DNA from: Marinobacter gelidimuriae
Lineage (GTDB): Bacteria; Pseudomonadota; Gammaproteobacteria; Pseudomonadales; Oleiphilaceae
Direction of reading: 5' to 3'
Length of the DNA: 64,000 nt
NCBI RefSeq assembly: GCF_000372805.1
Contig: NZ_KB889930.1
Location: 38,136 to 102,135 of the forward strand
The position numbers and the translations under genes were made by a program. Shown here piece by piece: positions 53,814-62,989 of the stretch (its first letter is position 1; the number at the start of each line of letters is the position of its first letter). The notes under the pieces were generated by a model that was not told the origin of the DNA, did no database searches, and saw only the letters and a program-made list of their open reading frames with translations.

Positions 53814-55022
53814 TCACCGGTCCAGAAGTTCCACCCAATGCTGCACCGGTACCTGCGCCTTGGTTTCCAAGTGGAGCTGGCAGCCAATGTTGGCGGTTAC
53901 GATGCGGTCAGGTTGGTCCAGGGTCAGCGCTTCGAGTTTATTTTTCAACAGCTTCTGACTCATTTCCGGCTGCATGATGGAGTAGGTGCCTGCGGAACCG
54001 CAGCACAGGTGTTTGTCTTTGGTTTTTGCCAGGTCAAAACCGACTTTGGTCAGCACCTGTTCTACCAGGCCATTTTTCTGCATTGCGTGCTGCAGGGTGC
54101 AGGGGCAGTGGAACGCTATTTTGTCGGTGGAAGCCTGCAGATCGAGTTTGCCCAGGTCTTCGGCCAGCAATACTTCACTGATGTCTTTCATCAGTTCACT
54201 GACGCGCTTGGCTTTTTGGGCGTACACCGGGTCGTCGCGAAGCAGGTGGCCGTAGTCTTGCACCATGGCCCCACAGCCAGAGGCTGTCATCACAATGGCC
54301 TCGGCTCCGGCTTCAATGGCGGGCCACCAGGCGTCGATGTTGTTGCGCATGAAGTTTAAACCTTCCTCATGGGCCGACAGGTGATAACTGACGGCACCGC
54401 AACATCCGGCTTTCGGAGCCTCTACCAGAGTAATTCCAAGCTTGTCCAGCACCCGCGCTGTTGACGCATTGGTAGTGGGGGCAGCGGAGGATTGCGCGCA
54501 ACCGGCCAGCCCCATCATCACCCGAGGGTGGCTGGCCGTGGGCCAGGGTGAGGCTTTGCGTCGCGGCGGCACCTTGGCTTTGAGGGCTTCTGGTAGTATG
54601 GGCCTGAACGTTTGCCCAAGCGCCAGCAGCGGCCCGAAACGGCTGCTGTACGGCAGTACTTTGCGCAGCGCCAGCCGCAACATCCGTTCGCTGCGCGGGC
54701 GTTCCAGCTTCTCCTCGATCACACCACGGCCAATGTCGACCAGGCGGCCGTATTGAACACCGGAGGGGCAGGTGGTTTCGCAGGCGCGGCAGGTCAGGCA
54801 GCGGTCCAGGTGGTCCCGGGTTTTGCTGGTGACTTCAGCGCCTTCCAGCAGTTCCTTAATCAGGTAGATGCGACCCCGAGGGCCGTCACGCTCGTCATTG
54901 AGTTCCTGGTAGGTCGGGCAGGTTGCGGTGCAAAAACCGCAATGGACGCATGCCTGCAATATGGATTCGGCTTCCAGGCCTTCCGCAGTGTTCTGAAATT
55001 CAGCAACAAGGTTGGTCTTCAT
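53814..55022 (-). CDS. glcF: Glycolate oxidase iron-sulfur subunit
   Basis: A 402-residue protein with two 4Fe-4S motifs near the N-terminus (CVHCGFCTATCP and CLTCRACETTCP) and two CCG domains further on (KAGCCGAVSYHLS and KHLCCGSAGTYSIMQ). It passes electrons from GlcD to the membrane quinone pool. It is the third gene of glcDEF on this strand, 15 bases after glcE. Confidence 0.95.
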   Translation of the reverse strand: MKTNLVAEFQNTAEGLEAESILQACVHCGFCTATCPTYQELNDERDGPRGRIYLIKELLEGAEVTSKTRDHLDRCLTCRACETTCPSGVQYGRLVDIGRGVIEEKLERPRSERMLRLALRKVLPYSSRFGPLLALGQTFRPILPEALKAKVPPRRKASPWPTASHPRVMMGLAGCAQSSAAPTTNASTARVLDKLGITLVEAPKAGCCGAVSYHLSAHEEGLNFMRNNIDAWWPAIEAGAEAIVMTASGCGAMVQDYGHLLRDDPVYAQKAKRVSELMKDISEVLLAEDLGKLDLQASTDKIAFHCPCTLQHAMQKNGLVEQVLTKVGFDLAKTKDKHLCCGSAGTYSIMQPEMSQKLLKNKLEALTLDQPDRIVTANIGCQLHLETKAQVPVQHWVELLDR

Positions 55023-55037
55023 TGAGCACCTGCTAGG

Positions 55038-56096
55038 TTACAACCAGCTGTAGAGCCGCCCGGGATTGAAAAGGGCGTCAGGATCAAAGGAATTTTTCAG
55101 TCGTTTCTGGATGGCTTGCAGGGCGGGCTGCTGGTGGTGCATAACTTCGCCAGTGCGGTCACCGCCGCGATACAGGCTGACCTGTCCGCCGGCTTTCTCG
55201 GCATGGGCTTCCATGGTGGCCATTTCGCCATCGCCGCGGTACCAGCGCTGGGAGCCCGCCCAATCCAGCAGCCAGGGACCTTTTAACGGTGGCGTTGCCG
55301 CGGTGGAGTTTATGGAAAAGCGCCACAGCGGCTGCTCGCCCGCAAAGAATTCTAATTGCTGATTGCGCAATTGCTGCCAGAAGGTGTCGCCGTCTGCCAT
55401 TACCGGTATATCCCAGTGCTTGGCCGTGGCTTCCACCGCAGACTGGGCGCCGGACAGTCGTAAATACAGCGTACCATCAAGCCAACAGGCGCCGGATAAA
55501 GGCTTGGGCTCGGCGGCCCGGGCGTTCATAAAACGTATGGCTTCGGAGTGTTCCATTTCCCGTGACAGGGTCAGGGTGATTGCCGGTCTCGGTAAAACCT
55601 TGAGACTGATTTCTGTCATGACGCCAAGCGTGCCCATGGCGCCTGCCTGGGTGCGTGAGACGTCGTAGCCCGCGACGTTTTTCATCACCTGTCCGCCAAA
55701 ACGCAGCTTTTCGCCTTTGCTGTTAATTAGGTTGACGCCTAGCACCTGATCACGCACCGAGTTCCACCAGGGGCGACCCGGGCCGGACTGGTTGCAGGCC
55801 AGGGTGCCACCGATGGTGGAGCGGTCGCCAAAGTACGGCGGCTCGAACGATAGCATCTGGTTTTTCTCCGCCAGCGCGGTTTCGATTTCGCTCAGCGGCG
55901 TACCGGCGCGGACGGTTAAAACCAGCTCCAACGGCTGGTAGTCAACAATGCCGCTATGGCCGCCAACGTCCAGTTGCTGGGCGCTGATTTCGCGGCCCAT
56001 AAACTGTTTGCTGCCACCGCCTACGATGGCCAGTTTGTGGCCCTCGGTACGGGCGTCGTTGATCTGCTGCTGAAGGTGTTTGGTGATATCAGGCAT
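55038..56096 (-). CDS. glcE: Glycolate oxidase FAD-binding subunit
   Basis: A 352-residue protein with a short FAD-binding domain: KLAIVGGGSKQFMG, LVLTVRAGTPLSEIETALAEKNQML, and RSTIGGTLACNQSGPGRPWW. The C-terminus ends with the typical FDPDALFNPGRLYSWL. The ATG at 56096 overlaps the glcD stop by eight bases; an earlier in-frame start lies inside glcD and is unlikely. Confidence 0.94.
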   Translation of the reverse strand: MPDITKHLQQQINDARTEGHKLAIVGGGSKQFMGREISAQQLDVGGHSGIVDYQPLELVLTVRAGTPLSEIETALAEKNQMLSFEPPYFGDRSTIGGTLACNQSGPGRPWWNSVRDQVLGVNLINSKGEKLRFGGQVMKNVAGYDVSRTQAGAMGTLGVMTEISLKVLPRPAITLTLSREMEHSEAIRFMNARAAEPKPLSGACWLDGTLYLRLSGAQSAVEATAKHWDIPVMADGDTFWQQLRNQQLEFFAGEQPLWRFSINSTAATPPLKGPWLLDWAGSQRWYRGDGEMATMEAHAEKAGGQVSLYRGGDRTGEVMHHQQPALQAIQKRLKNSFDPDALFNPGRLYSWL

Positions 56097-57576
56097 GCTG
56101 CACTTCCGGGGCCTGTGGTTTAACGTTAATGGCTCGGTATTCCTGACAATTGCGCAGGGTGGGTACACCCTTGCCCGGGTTTAAGGTTCCCTGGGGGTCG
56201 AAGGCGCTTTTGACGGCATTAAGCTGTTCAATTTCGGGGTCCGTAAACTGCAGGGGCATCTGGCGAATTTTCTCCACGCCAACGCCGTGTTCGCCGGTAA
56301 TGCAGCCGCCCACCTTAACGCAGAGCTCGAGGATGTCGCTGCCGAAGGCTTCTGCGCGCTCCAGTTCGCCCTCTTTGTTGGCATCAAACAGGATCAGCGG
56401 GTGCAGGTTGCCGTCACCGGCGTGAAATACGTTGGCGACGCGCAGGCCAAATCGCTTTGACATGTCTTGCATCTCGTTCAGTACTTGACCGAGGTGCGCC
56501 CTGGGAATAGTGCCGTCCATGCAGTAGTAGTCCGGAGAAATCCGGCCCATGGCAGGAAAGGCGTTCTTGCGGCCTTTCCAGAGCAGAGCCCGTTCGGCAT
56601 CGTCTTTTGAGGTACGAACGGAGGTGGCGCCAAAATCCCGGAACAGCGCTTCGGCTTTTTCGATGTGTTCCTGCACTTCTTCCTTGGTACCGTCTACCTC
56701 GCACAGCAGCAGGGCGGCGGCTTCCACCGGGTAGCCCGCGCCGGTAAAGGCTTCCACGGCTATGATGGCATGGCTGTCCATCATTTCCAGCCCGGCGGGG
56801 ATGATGCCCTGGGCAATAATGCCGCCGACGGCGGCGCCTGCTTCATCCACCGTGCCGAAGCCAGCCATAATGACCCGCGCAATTTCCGGGGTTGGCAGCA
56901 GCTTTACCTGTACTTCGGTAATGATGCCCAGCAGGCCTTCAGAGCCGGTAATCAGCGCCAGCAGGTCCATGCCGCAGCTGTCCAGGCCATCGCTGCCGAT
57001 CACCACACGCTCACCGTCTACGGTAACCATCTCGACGCTTAGAATGTTGTGGGTGGTAAGCCCGTATTTAAGGCAATGCACACCGCCGGAGTTTTCACCC
57101 ACATTGCCGCCGATGGTGCAGGCGATCTGGGAGGATGGGTCTGGCCCGTAGTAGAGACCAAAGTCGGCGGCGGCTTCACTGATGGCCAGGTTACGCACAC
57201 CGGACTGCAGGCGGGCCGAGCGCGCGAGCGGATCGATATGCAGGATGCGGTTGAACTTGGCCAGCGACAGCACCACACCGCCAGCGTCAGGCATGGCGCC
57301 CGCACTCAGGCCGGTGCCTGCGCCGCGGGCAACCACCGGAACCCCGTGCTGGTGGCACAGGCGCATTACCTGTTGCACCTGTTCAACGGTCTCGGGCAGC
57401 ACGACCAATAGCGGCATTACGCAATACATTGACAGGCCGTCACACTCGTAAGGCTTGAGCGTCTCTTCGTCGGTAATGACGAATTGTGGATCAATGAACT
57501 TCCGAAACATCTCTGCCAGTTCGGTTTTGCCAGGCTTGCTGGCGGCAGTGTTTAACGGTTTGCTGTCAGTGTTCAT
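56089..57576 (-). CDS. glcD: Glycolate oxidase catalytic FAD subunit
   Basis: A 495-residue FAD-linked oxidase: YECDGLSMYCVMPLLVVLPETVEQVQQVM, VVARGAGTGLSAGAMP, TIGGNVGENSGGVHCLKYG, SEGLLGIITEVQVKLLP, then the substrate part with FHAGDGNLHPLILFD and GEHGVGVEKI. It oxidises glycolate (and D-lactate) to the oxo acid. It leads glcDEF; a GGAG site is six or more bases before the ATG. Confidence 0.95.
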   Translation of the reverse strand: MNTDSKPLNTAASKPGKTELAEMFRKFIDPQFVITDEETLKPYECDGLSMYCVMPLLVVLPETVEQVQQVMRLCHQHGVPVVARGAGTGLSAGAMPDAGGVVLSLAKFNRILHIDPLARSARLQSGVRNLAISEAAADFGLYYGPDPSSQIACTIGGNVGENSGGVHCLKYGLTTHNILSVEMVTVDGERVVIGSDGLDSCGMDLLALITGSEGLLGIITEVQVKLLPTPEIARVIMAGFGTVDEAGAAVGGIIAQGIIPAGLEMMDSHAIIAVEAFTGAGYPVEAAALLLCEVDGTKEEVQEHIEKAEALFRDFGATSVRTSKDDAERALLWKGRKNAFPAMGRISPDYYCMDGTIPRAHLGQVLNEMQDMSKRFGLRVANVFHAGDGNLHPLILFDANKEGELERAEAFGSDILELCVKVGGCITGEHGVGVEKIRQMPLQFTDPEIEQLNAVKSAFDPQGTLNPGKGVPTLRNCQEYRAINVKPQAPEVQHA

Positions 57577-57640
57577 TACGCGACTCCGGCCCTGTGTGGG
57601 GCAGTTCTCTTTATATCTACGTCCTGCTCACAATGACGTG

Positions 57641-58066
57641 CTACGTGCGACCAGCATTAAGGTGATCAATGCCGGCCTGGGCACAATCCATATCTTGTTG
57701 CGGTGAACCGGAGCTTAGGCCAATGCCGCCGACCACTTCGCCATCTATAACAACAGGCAGACCGCCACCGACCACGCACAAACGCCCACCCTGCGAGGTA
57801 TGAATACCGAATACCAGGTTGCCGGGTACGCAGGCGGCGTTGTATTCGTGGGTAGCCTTGCGGGCAGCGGCGGCGGTGTAAGCCTTGTCTTGAGCGACGA
57901 TGACACTGCTGATTTTGCCGCCATCCATACGCTCAAAAGCGATCAGGTTACCGGACTCGTCGGTGATGGCGATACACATTGGGATGCCGATTTCCCGGGC
58001 CTTGGCGGCGGCGCCTTCGATCAACAGGCGGGCGTCTTGCTGGTCCAGTCTTTTCAATGTGATCAT
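57641..58066 (-). CDS. glcG: GlcG/HbpS-like heme-binding domain protein
   Basis: A 141-residue GlcG-family protein: AREIGIPMCIAITDESGNLIAFERMDGG, AARKATHEYNAACV, GGRLCVVGGGLPVVIDGEVVGGIGLSSGSPQQDMDCAQAGI. It is regularly found with glc operons; the role is not settled. It lies between glcD and the TRAP genes on the same strand. Confidence 0.9.
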   Translation of the reverse strand: MITLKRLDQQDARLLIEGAAAKAREIGIPMCIAITDESGNLIAFERMDGGKISSVIVAQDKAYTAAAARKATHEYNAACVPGNLVFGIHTSQGGRLCVVGGGLPVVIDGEVVGGIGLSSGSPQQDMDCAQAGIDHLNAGRT

Positions 58067-58134
58067 TTTGTATTTTCCTTAAACGGTTAAGTTGGCCGCT
58101 ATCTAGCGGCCTCGATTTTCTTAGGTGCCAGCCG

Positions 58135-59679
58135 TCAACCGTACACCAGATTCGGCAGATAGGTGACGATGGCCGGGAAGACTATACACAGAAACAGACC
58201 CAGTGCCTGTAGCCCCAGGAACACCAGCGCCGACCGGAAGATGGTTGCCATCGAGATTTCCGGGGGGCATACCCCGCGGAGATAGAAGAGCGCATACCCG
58301 AAAGGCGGACTCAGGAACGACATCTGCATATTCACCAGATACAACACCCCGAACCAGAGCACCACGTCTGAGCTGTCAATGCCGGGGAAGCCGAACAGAC
58401 CGTCAAAAGTCAGTGCTTCAACAATCGGAATAAAGATTGGCACGGCCAGCAAAAGTATACCCACCCAGTCCAGGAACATGCCCAGAACCACCAACAGCAG
58501 CATCAGCAGGCACAACACGGCGTACGGCGACAGGCCGATGCCCAGAATGGTTTCAGTGATGAATACCTGGCCACCTTGCAGGATGTAGAAGCCTACAAAC
58601 ACCGAGGCGCCGAACATAATCCACAGCACCATGGCAGAAGCTTTGGTGGTGGTAACAGAGGCATCCCGCAGCGCAGCAATAGACAGTGCGCCGTGTTTCC
58701 AGGCCACAATCATGGCGCCAAATGAGCCAATACCTGCAGCTTCCACCGGTGTTGCCACACCGCCAAACAATAAGCCCAGCACCAGAAACACCAGCACCAG
58801 CGGCGCAATCAGGCTTTTCAGTAGGCGCAGTTTTTCACCCATGGAAACCCGCTCTTCCAACGGCACCGGTGGCCCGAGCTTTGGATTAAGCCAGCTGCGG
58901 ATCAGTACATAGGCGATGTAGGTCGTTGCCAGCATTAGGCCCGGTATGATCGAACCCAGGTAGAGTTCGCCCACAGATTGCTGAGCGACCACGGCATACA
59001 GAATGGCCAGAATTGAGGGTGGGATCAGAATGCCCAGCGTGCCGCCAGCCATGATCGAACCCAGTGCGATCTTGTGATCGTAACCGCGTTTCAGCATGGC
59101 AGGCAGGGCAATGATGCCCATGGTAACCACCGCGGCACCGATAACACCGACCATTGCAGCCAGAATGGTAGAGGCCAAAATGGTGGCTACCGCAAGGCCG
59201 CCACTCAGGCCGCCCATCCATTTATAGACCACACTGAACATTTCCTCGATCAGCCCGGCTCGTTCCAGCATAGAGGCCATGAAGATGAACAGAGGAATGG
59301 CCGCCAGGTCAGAGTTGGTCATCATCGGAAAGATACGGCTTGGCACAATGTTGAGCATTGCCGTGTCGCCAACCAGATACACAAACATCACGCCCAGGCC
59401 GCCGGTTACAAACGCCAGTGGCAGGCCCATCATCAGGGCAACCATCAGCGAGCCAAACATCAAATACGTCAGTGGCCCGATTTCAACACTGGCCAGGCTC
59501 CCGGCAAGGCGGAACAGAAAAAACTCATCACTGTATGGGTCGAAAAACAGGATGTTGATCATTTCGATACAAATAACAAAGCCGATCCCGACAGTCGCCA
59601 GGATCATCAGCCAGGTGCCCAGCTTACCGATAAGAGGGTTTTTCGGTGCAGGGTTGGCGTTGGCAGCTTGAGTGGACAT
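58135..59679 (-). CDS. TRAP transporter large membrane subunit of the glycolate region
   Basis: A 514-residue DctM protein, longer than usual because of an extra N-terminal part. The ATG at 59679 overlaps the dctQ stop (TAATG) and fits better than an upstream frame opening. Typical phrases: MVGVIGAAVVTMGIIALPAMLKRGYDHKIALGSIMAGGTLGILIPPSILAIL (quoted in part), GVATPVEAAGIGSFGAMIV and MQMSFLSPPFGYALFYLRGVCP. It probably imports glycolate, lactate or a similar 2-hydroxyacid, given the glcDEFG genes next to it. Confidence 0.9.
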   Translation of the reverse strand: MSTQAANANPAPKNPLIGKLGTWLMILATVGIGFVICIEMINILFFDPYSDEFFLFRLAGSLASVEIGPLTYLMFGSLMVALMMGLPLAFVTGGLGVMFVYLVGDTAMLNIVPSRIFPMMTNSDLAAIPLFIFMASMLERAGLIEEMFSVVYKWMGGLSGGLAVATILASTILAAMVGVIGAAVVTMGIIALPAMLKRGYDHKIALGSIMAGGTLGILIPPSILAILYAVVAQQSVGELYLGSIIPGLMLATTYIAYVLIRSWLNPKLGPPVPLEERVSMGEKLRLLKSLIAPLVLVFLVLGLLFGGVATPVEAAGIGSFGAMIVAWKHGALSIAALRDASVTTTKASAMVLWIMFGASVFVGFYILQGGQVFITETILGIGLSPYAVLCLLMLLLVVLGMFLDWVGILLLAVPIFIPIVEALTFDGLFGFPGIDSSDVVLWFGVLYLVNMQMSFLSPPFGYALFYLRGVCPPEISMATIFRSALVFLGLQALGLFLCIVFPAIVTYLPNLVYG

Positions 59680-60380
59680 TAAGATGCCTCCCGGCCAAGA
59701 CGAATAAAGACTGAAATGTCTTTCAGCAGTTTTGAAATACCGGCCAACAGAATCAGCACCGAGCCCAGCAGCATGACGCCCTTGACCGGCCAATACTGGA
59801 TGCCCCAGGTTTCAACGGTGGTTTCGCCCATGGAGTAAGAGTTGCTGAAGTAGGTCCAGGAGGTCAGTACCAGCACCAACGCAAACATGAAGAAGAACAT
59901 GGATGTGAAAATATCCATACCCACTCGGCCGCGCACGGGCAAATAGTTGTAGACCACGTCTACCCGCACATGGGAGCCATGCAACAGGGCAAAGCCGCCC
60001 GCCAGAAGGTATTGCATGCCCAGCAGCAGATAGCTGGCCTCATGCACCCAGATGGTCGGGGTATTGAAGATGTAACGCATGACAACTTCGAAGAAATAGA
60101 AGCACACCGCGTTAACGGTCCAGAATGAAATGAACAGACCGGTTTTGTCACTCATCCAGTCTATGGCACGAGTGAACAAGCTCTCGTCTGAGGGCCGGTA
60201 GGCAGATGCGGAAGGATGTTCCTGGAGTTCCCCTCCAACCGGAATTTCCGGTTCTGTCGCGGGTTGTGGGTCGGTATCGCGCCAATGACCCAGTGCAATC
60301 ATTATAAGCGGCATAAACGCAAGCCAGCCCCAATACAGCCAATGGGGCATTACAAAGCCAAAGCCTTCCAGGTCAGACAT
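59679..60380 (-). CDS. TRAP transporter small membrane subunit of the glycolate region
   Basis: A 233-residue DctQ protein with an extra N-terminal helix (MPHWLYWGWLAFMPLIMIALGHW) and linker before the four core helices (TGLFISFWTVNAVCFYFFEVVMRYIFNTPTIWVHEASYLLLG and so on, quoted in part). HGSHVRVDVVYNYLPVRGR is the typical inter-helix loop. It is between the binding-protein gene and the large-subunit gene. Confidence 0.88.
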   Translation of the reverse strand: MSDLEGFGFVMPHWLYWGWLAFMPLIMIALGHWRDTDPQPATEPEIPVGGELQEHPSASAYRPSDESLFTRAIDWMSDKTGLFISFWTVNAVCFYFFEVVMRYIFNTPTIWVHEASYLLLGMQYLLAGGFALLHGSHVRVDVVYNYLPVRGRVGMDIFTSMFFFMFALVLVLTSWTYFSNSYSMGETTVETWGIQYWPVKGVMLLGSVLILLAGISKLLKDISVFIRLGREAS

Positions 60381-60464
60381 GATGAACTACCTCTGGTTAT
60401 ACCCAGATGTTGTAATGGAAAAAAGGGAGAGCACATGCTCTCCCTGGATTGGACGCTAAGGGTG

Positions 60465-61580
60465 TTACTTCATGCCCTTGATGTCTTCCTCAGTGATGTA
60501 ACCAACGGTGTCGTTCATCATGTACTTGAGCTGCATGTCGAAGATCTCGCGGGCGTCTTCGCTCTTGTTAGCCCAGCGATACCAGACCGGAATCGCGGCA
60601 CGACGGAATTCCTGCAGGTCTTCCTGGCTCAGGCGGGTAACGGTGGTACCCGCTGCCTTGAACTTTTCCATCGCCTCAATGTTGCGCTTTTGGATAGCCA
60701 GGTAGTGTTTCTGGGAATAGATACGAACTTCGTCTTCCACCGTTTGCTGCAGCTTGGGATCCAGCGCGTTCCAGGCTCGCAGGTTAACGGTCAGGTCCAT
60801 CAGGTCAACCGGCTGGTAGACCGACATAACGCCGGGAGGCCCCATAAGAATGTATTTGGTAACCTGGGAAAATCCCAGGTCCCAGTTTACGGCTGGCCCT
60901 ACATAGTCAGCAGCGTCTATGGTGCCTTTCTCCAGCGCCGGGAAGATGTCGGAGCCGGGTAGGCTGACTGCTGCCACACCGAATTTGGCGAATACTTCTG
61001 CCACCATGCCGCCGGGCAGGCGCATTTTCAGGCCCTTCAGATCGGCAAGACTGTTAATCGGCTTCTTGGAGTGAATGATATTGGCGTCGTGCTGAATCGG
61101 TCCGACGTAGAACAAGCCAAATTTCTTATAAATTTCACGTGTTTTTTCCAGCATGCCCAGGGAATAGAACATGGTGTCCCACTGGTGTGGCTGATCGGGG
61201 CCGGCCGGATAAGACGACAGGAATACCGACGCTGGAATTTTTCCCGACCAATACAGGGTAAACGGGTTCATGCCCTGCAATACGCCGTTACGCACGGCTT
61301 CGAACAGGCCGTTATTGTCGGCTGCCACCGCTTTGGCAGGGAAACAAGTGAACTTGAGCTCACCGCCCGTTTTCTCTTCCATGCCGTCACACCATTCTTT
61401 GAACAGGTCGTAACCGACAGTGCCTGCGTCCCAAACGGACTGGATTTTCCAGGTAGTCGCTGCCTGAACGCTGCTGGCGAGCAGTGTTGCACTTATGGCG
61501 GCGGACACCGCGAGGGTTTTCAGGAAGCCACGGCGGCGCGCCGAGCCTTTGTTCTCGATCTTGTAGGTGATGTCAGTCAT
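60465..61580 (-). CDS. TRAP transporter solute-binding protein (DctP) with twin-arginine-like signal
   Basis: A 371-residue protein starting at ATG 61580, with a GGAG site. The signal region has SARRRGFLKTLAVSAAISAT, a Tat-type motif. The mature part starts TTWKIQSVWDAGTVGYDLF and has LKGLKMRLPGG and DIFPALEKGTIDAADYVGP, the latter typical of TRAP proteins for 2-oxo or hydroxy acids. First gene of the dctPQM-glcG-glcDEF row, divergent from glcC with two operator-like sites between. Confidence 0.9.
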   Translation of the reverse strand: MTDITYKIENKGSARRRGFLKTLAVSAAISATLLASSVQAATTWKIQSVWDAGTVGYDLFKEWCDGMEEKTGGELKFTCFPAKAVAADNNGLFEAVRNGVLQGMNPFTLYWSGKIPASVFLSSYPAGPDQPHQWDTMFYSLGMLEKTREIYKKFGLFYVGPIQHDANIIHSKKPINSLADLKGLKMRLPGGMVAEVFAKFGVAAVSLPGSDIFPALEKGTIDAADYVGPAVNWDLGFSQVTKYILMGPPGVMSVYQPVDLMDLTVNLRAWNALDPKLQQTVEDEVRIYSQKHYLAIQKRNIEAMEKFKAAGTTVTRLSQEDLQEFRRAAIPVWYRWANKSEDAREIFDMQLKYMMNDTVGYITEEDIKGMK

Positions 61581-61730
61581 CGTAGAAACTCCAGATGCAG
61601 GGCTTTGTTGTTGTTTATACCACTCTGTACGATTGGCACCGGACGAATTACTCGCGGGTGCAACGCTTTGCAAAGTGACTGTAACCTAATGTTCGATTCG
61701 AAGCAGCATTCAAGTCCAGCGCTTTACTTG

Positions 61731-61743
61731 CTGGTCAGACCAG
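61731..61743. promoter_or_regulatory. GlcC/PdhR-type operator 1
   Basis: CTGGTCAGACCAG is a perfect dyad around one A and contains the TGGTnnnACCA core known for FadR-family regulators such as PdhR, GlcC and LldR. It lies 151 bases upstream of dctP, in the dctP-glcC divergent region. Confidence 0.75.
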
Positions 61744-61826
61744 TTTTTGTAGACAGGCACGCAGGCATCCGCCATATTCTTTGGCAGGCGCGCTATCCGC
61801 AAACCTAAATTTTTTTTCATGGAGAG

Positions 61827-61839
61827 CTGGTCTGACCAG
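61827..61839. promoter_or_regulatory. GlcC/PdhR-type operator 2
   Basis: CTGGTCTGACCAG has the same arms as operator 1 with T in the centre. It lies 12 bases before the regulator's start codon, so binding there would block its own expression. Centre-to-centre distance to operator 1 is 96 bases. Confidence 0.75.
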
Positions 61840-61851
61840 TTAATTTGAGTG

Positions 61852-62595
61852 ATGCAGGAAAGACCTATTTCCATGTCGCGGGCGGTTGCGTATCGCCTTG
61901 AACAACTGATTCTCGACGGCAGTCTTGCGCCGGAGCAGATGATTCCCTCCGAACGGCAGTTGGCAAGCCGCTTTGGGGTTTCTCGCGCCATCGTTCGGGA
62001 AGCCCTTCATGAGCTTCAGGGCAGGGGCATCATTCGAACACAGCATGGCAAAGGTTCCTTCGTGTCGCATATGGTGCCGGAGCCCGAGGACAACGGCCCT
62101 TTGATGCAGATGTTCATGGAGCACTCCCGCACCCTTTATGATCTGTTCGAGGTGCGACAGGAGCTGGAGGGGAAGGCCGCGTATCTGGCGGCAGAACGCG
62201 CCACAGAAAAAGACCAGTACCAGATTACCAAAGCCTTCGAAGCCATGGAGAAAGCCGACCCGCTCACCAATGCGGACCTCGACCATGCCTTTCATCGGGC
62301 CATTGTGAACGCTTGCCATAACCCGGTGCTGATTCACGTGCTCAACAGCTTGAAAGACCTTATGTTGAACTCGGTGCAGGCGTCGGTGGCCAACCTTAGC
62401 CACCGGGATGCATTCAAGCAGCAGATCGACAAACATCACCGCCAGATCTACCATTCAGTCATCAGCCGGCAAGCCAAGTGGGCCCAAAAGGCCGCTATGG
62501 CGCATGTGGCTCATGTTGCTGAAGCGCTCAGAGCCATCGAAACGCAGGAGAATGGTCTAATCCGATCTTCAATCACGCCATCCGCCGTTCGCTAA
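61852..62595 (+). CDS. glcC: GntR/FadR-family regulator, GlcC-like
   Basis: A 247-residue regulator: winged helix SRAVAYRLEQLILDGSLAPEQMIPSERQLASRFGVSRAIVREALHELQGRGIIRTQHGKGSFV (quoted in part) and an FCD domain (LFEVRQELEGKAAYLAAERATE, DLDHAFHRAIVNACHNPVLIHVL, HHRQIYHSVISRQ). Its place between the glycolate TRAP/glc genes and lrgAB, with two matching operators, supports a GlcC role. GTG 61849 or ATG 61852 may be the start. Confidence 0.88.
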   Translation: MQERPISMSRAVAYRLEQLILDGSLAPEQMIPSERQLASRFGVSRAIVREALHELQGRGIIRTQHGKGSFVSHMVPEPEDNGPLMQMFMEHSRTLYDLFEVRQELEGKAAYLAAERATEKDQYQITKAFEAMEKADPLTNADLDHAFHRAIVNACHNPVLIHVLNSLKDLMLNSVQASVANLSHRDAFKQQIDKHHRQIYHSVISRQAKWAQKAAMAHVAHVAEALRAIETQENGLIRSSITPSAVR

Positions 62596-62620
62596 TTCTG
62601 ATATTCCTGGATGACATTTA

Positions 62621-62989
62621 ATGCAGTTAATTAATGGAATCACTTTGCTACTGATCTACCAGCTGGCAGGCGAAGTGAGTGTTCGGTTGCTGGGGTTGCC
62701 GGTGCCTGGCCCGGTGATGGGCATGGTCATGCTGTTTATAACGTTGATGATACGGGGGCGGGTGGCCAAGGCCGTTGAGCCTGCGTCTACTGCCCTTCTG
62801 GGCCACCTTTCGCTGCTGTTCGTGCCAGCCGGGGTGGGGCTTATTGTTCACTTCAATCGCCTTGGCAACGAGTGGTTGCCCATCAGTGTCACCCTGTTAC
62901 TCAGCACCATTATCACCATGGCGGTCACCGCTCTGGTGATGCAGTGGGTCACCCGGCTGACGGCCAGGCGAGAACCGAACCATGATTGA
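62621..62989 (+). CDS. LrgA/CidA family membrane protein
   Basis: A 122-residue protein with four helices: ITLLLIYQLAGEVSVRLLGLPVPGPVMGMVMLFITLMI (quoted in part), LLGHLSLLFVPAGVGLIVHF and a last helix. PVPGPVMGM and LLFVPAGVG are family marks. It overlaps the following lrgB-like gene by eight bases, so the two are made together. Family members are linked to murein hydrolase control and, more recently, to transport of small acids (pyruvate in Bacillus; glycolate/glycerate in the plant homologue PLGG1). Confidence 0.9.
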   Translation: MQLINGITLLLIYQLAGEVSVRLLGLPVPGPVMGMVMLFITLMIRGRVAKAVEPASTALLGHLSLLFVPAGVGLIVHFNRLGNEWLPISVTLLLSTIITMAVTALVMQWVTRLTARREPNHD

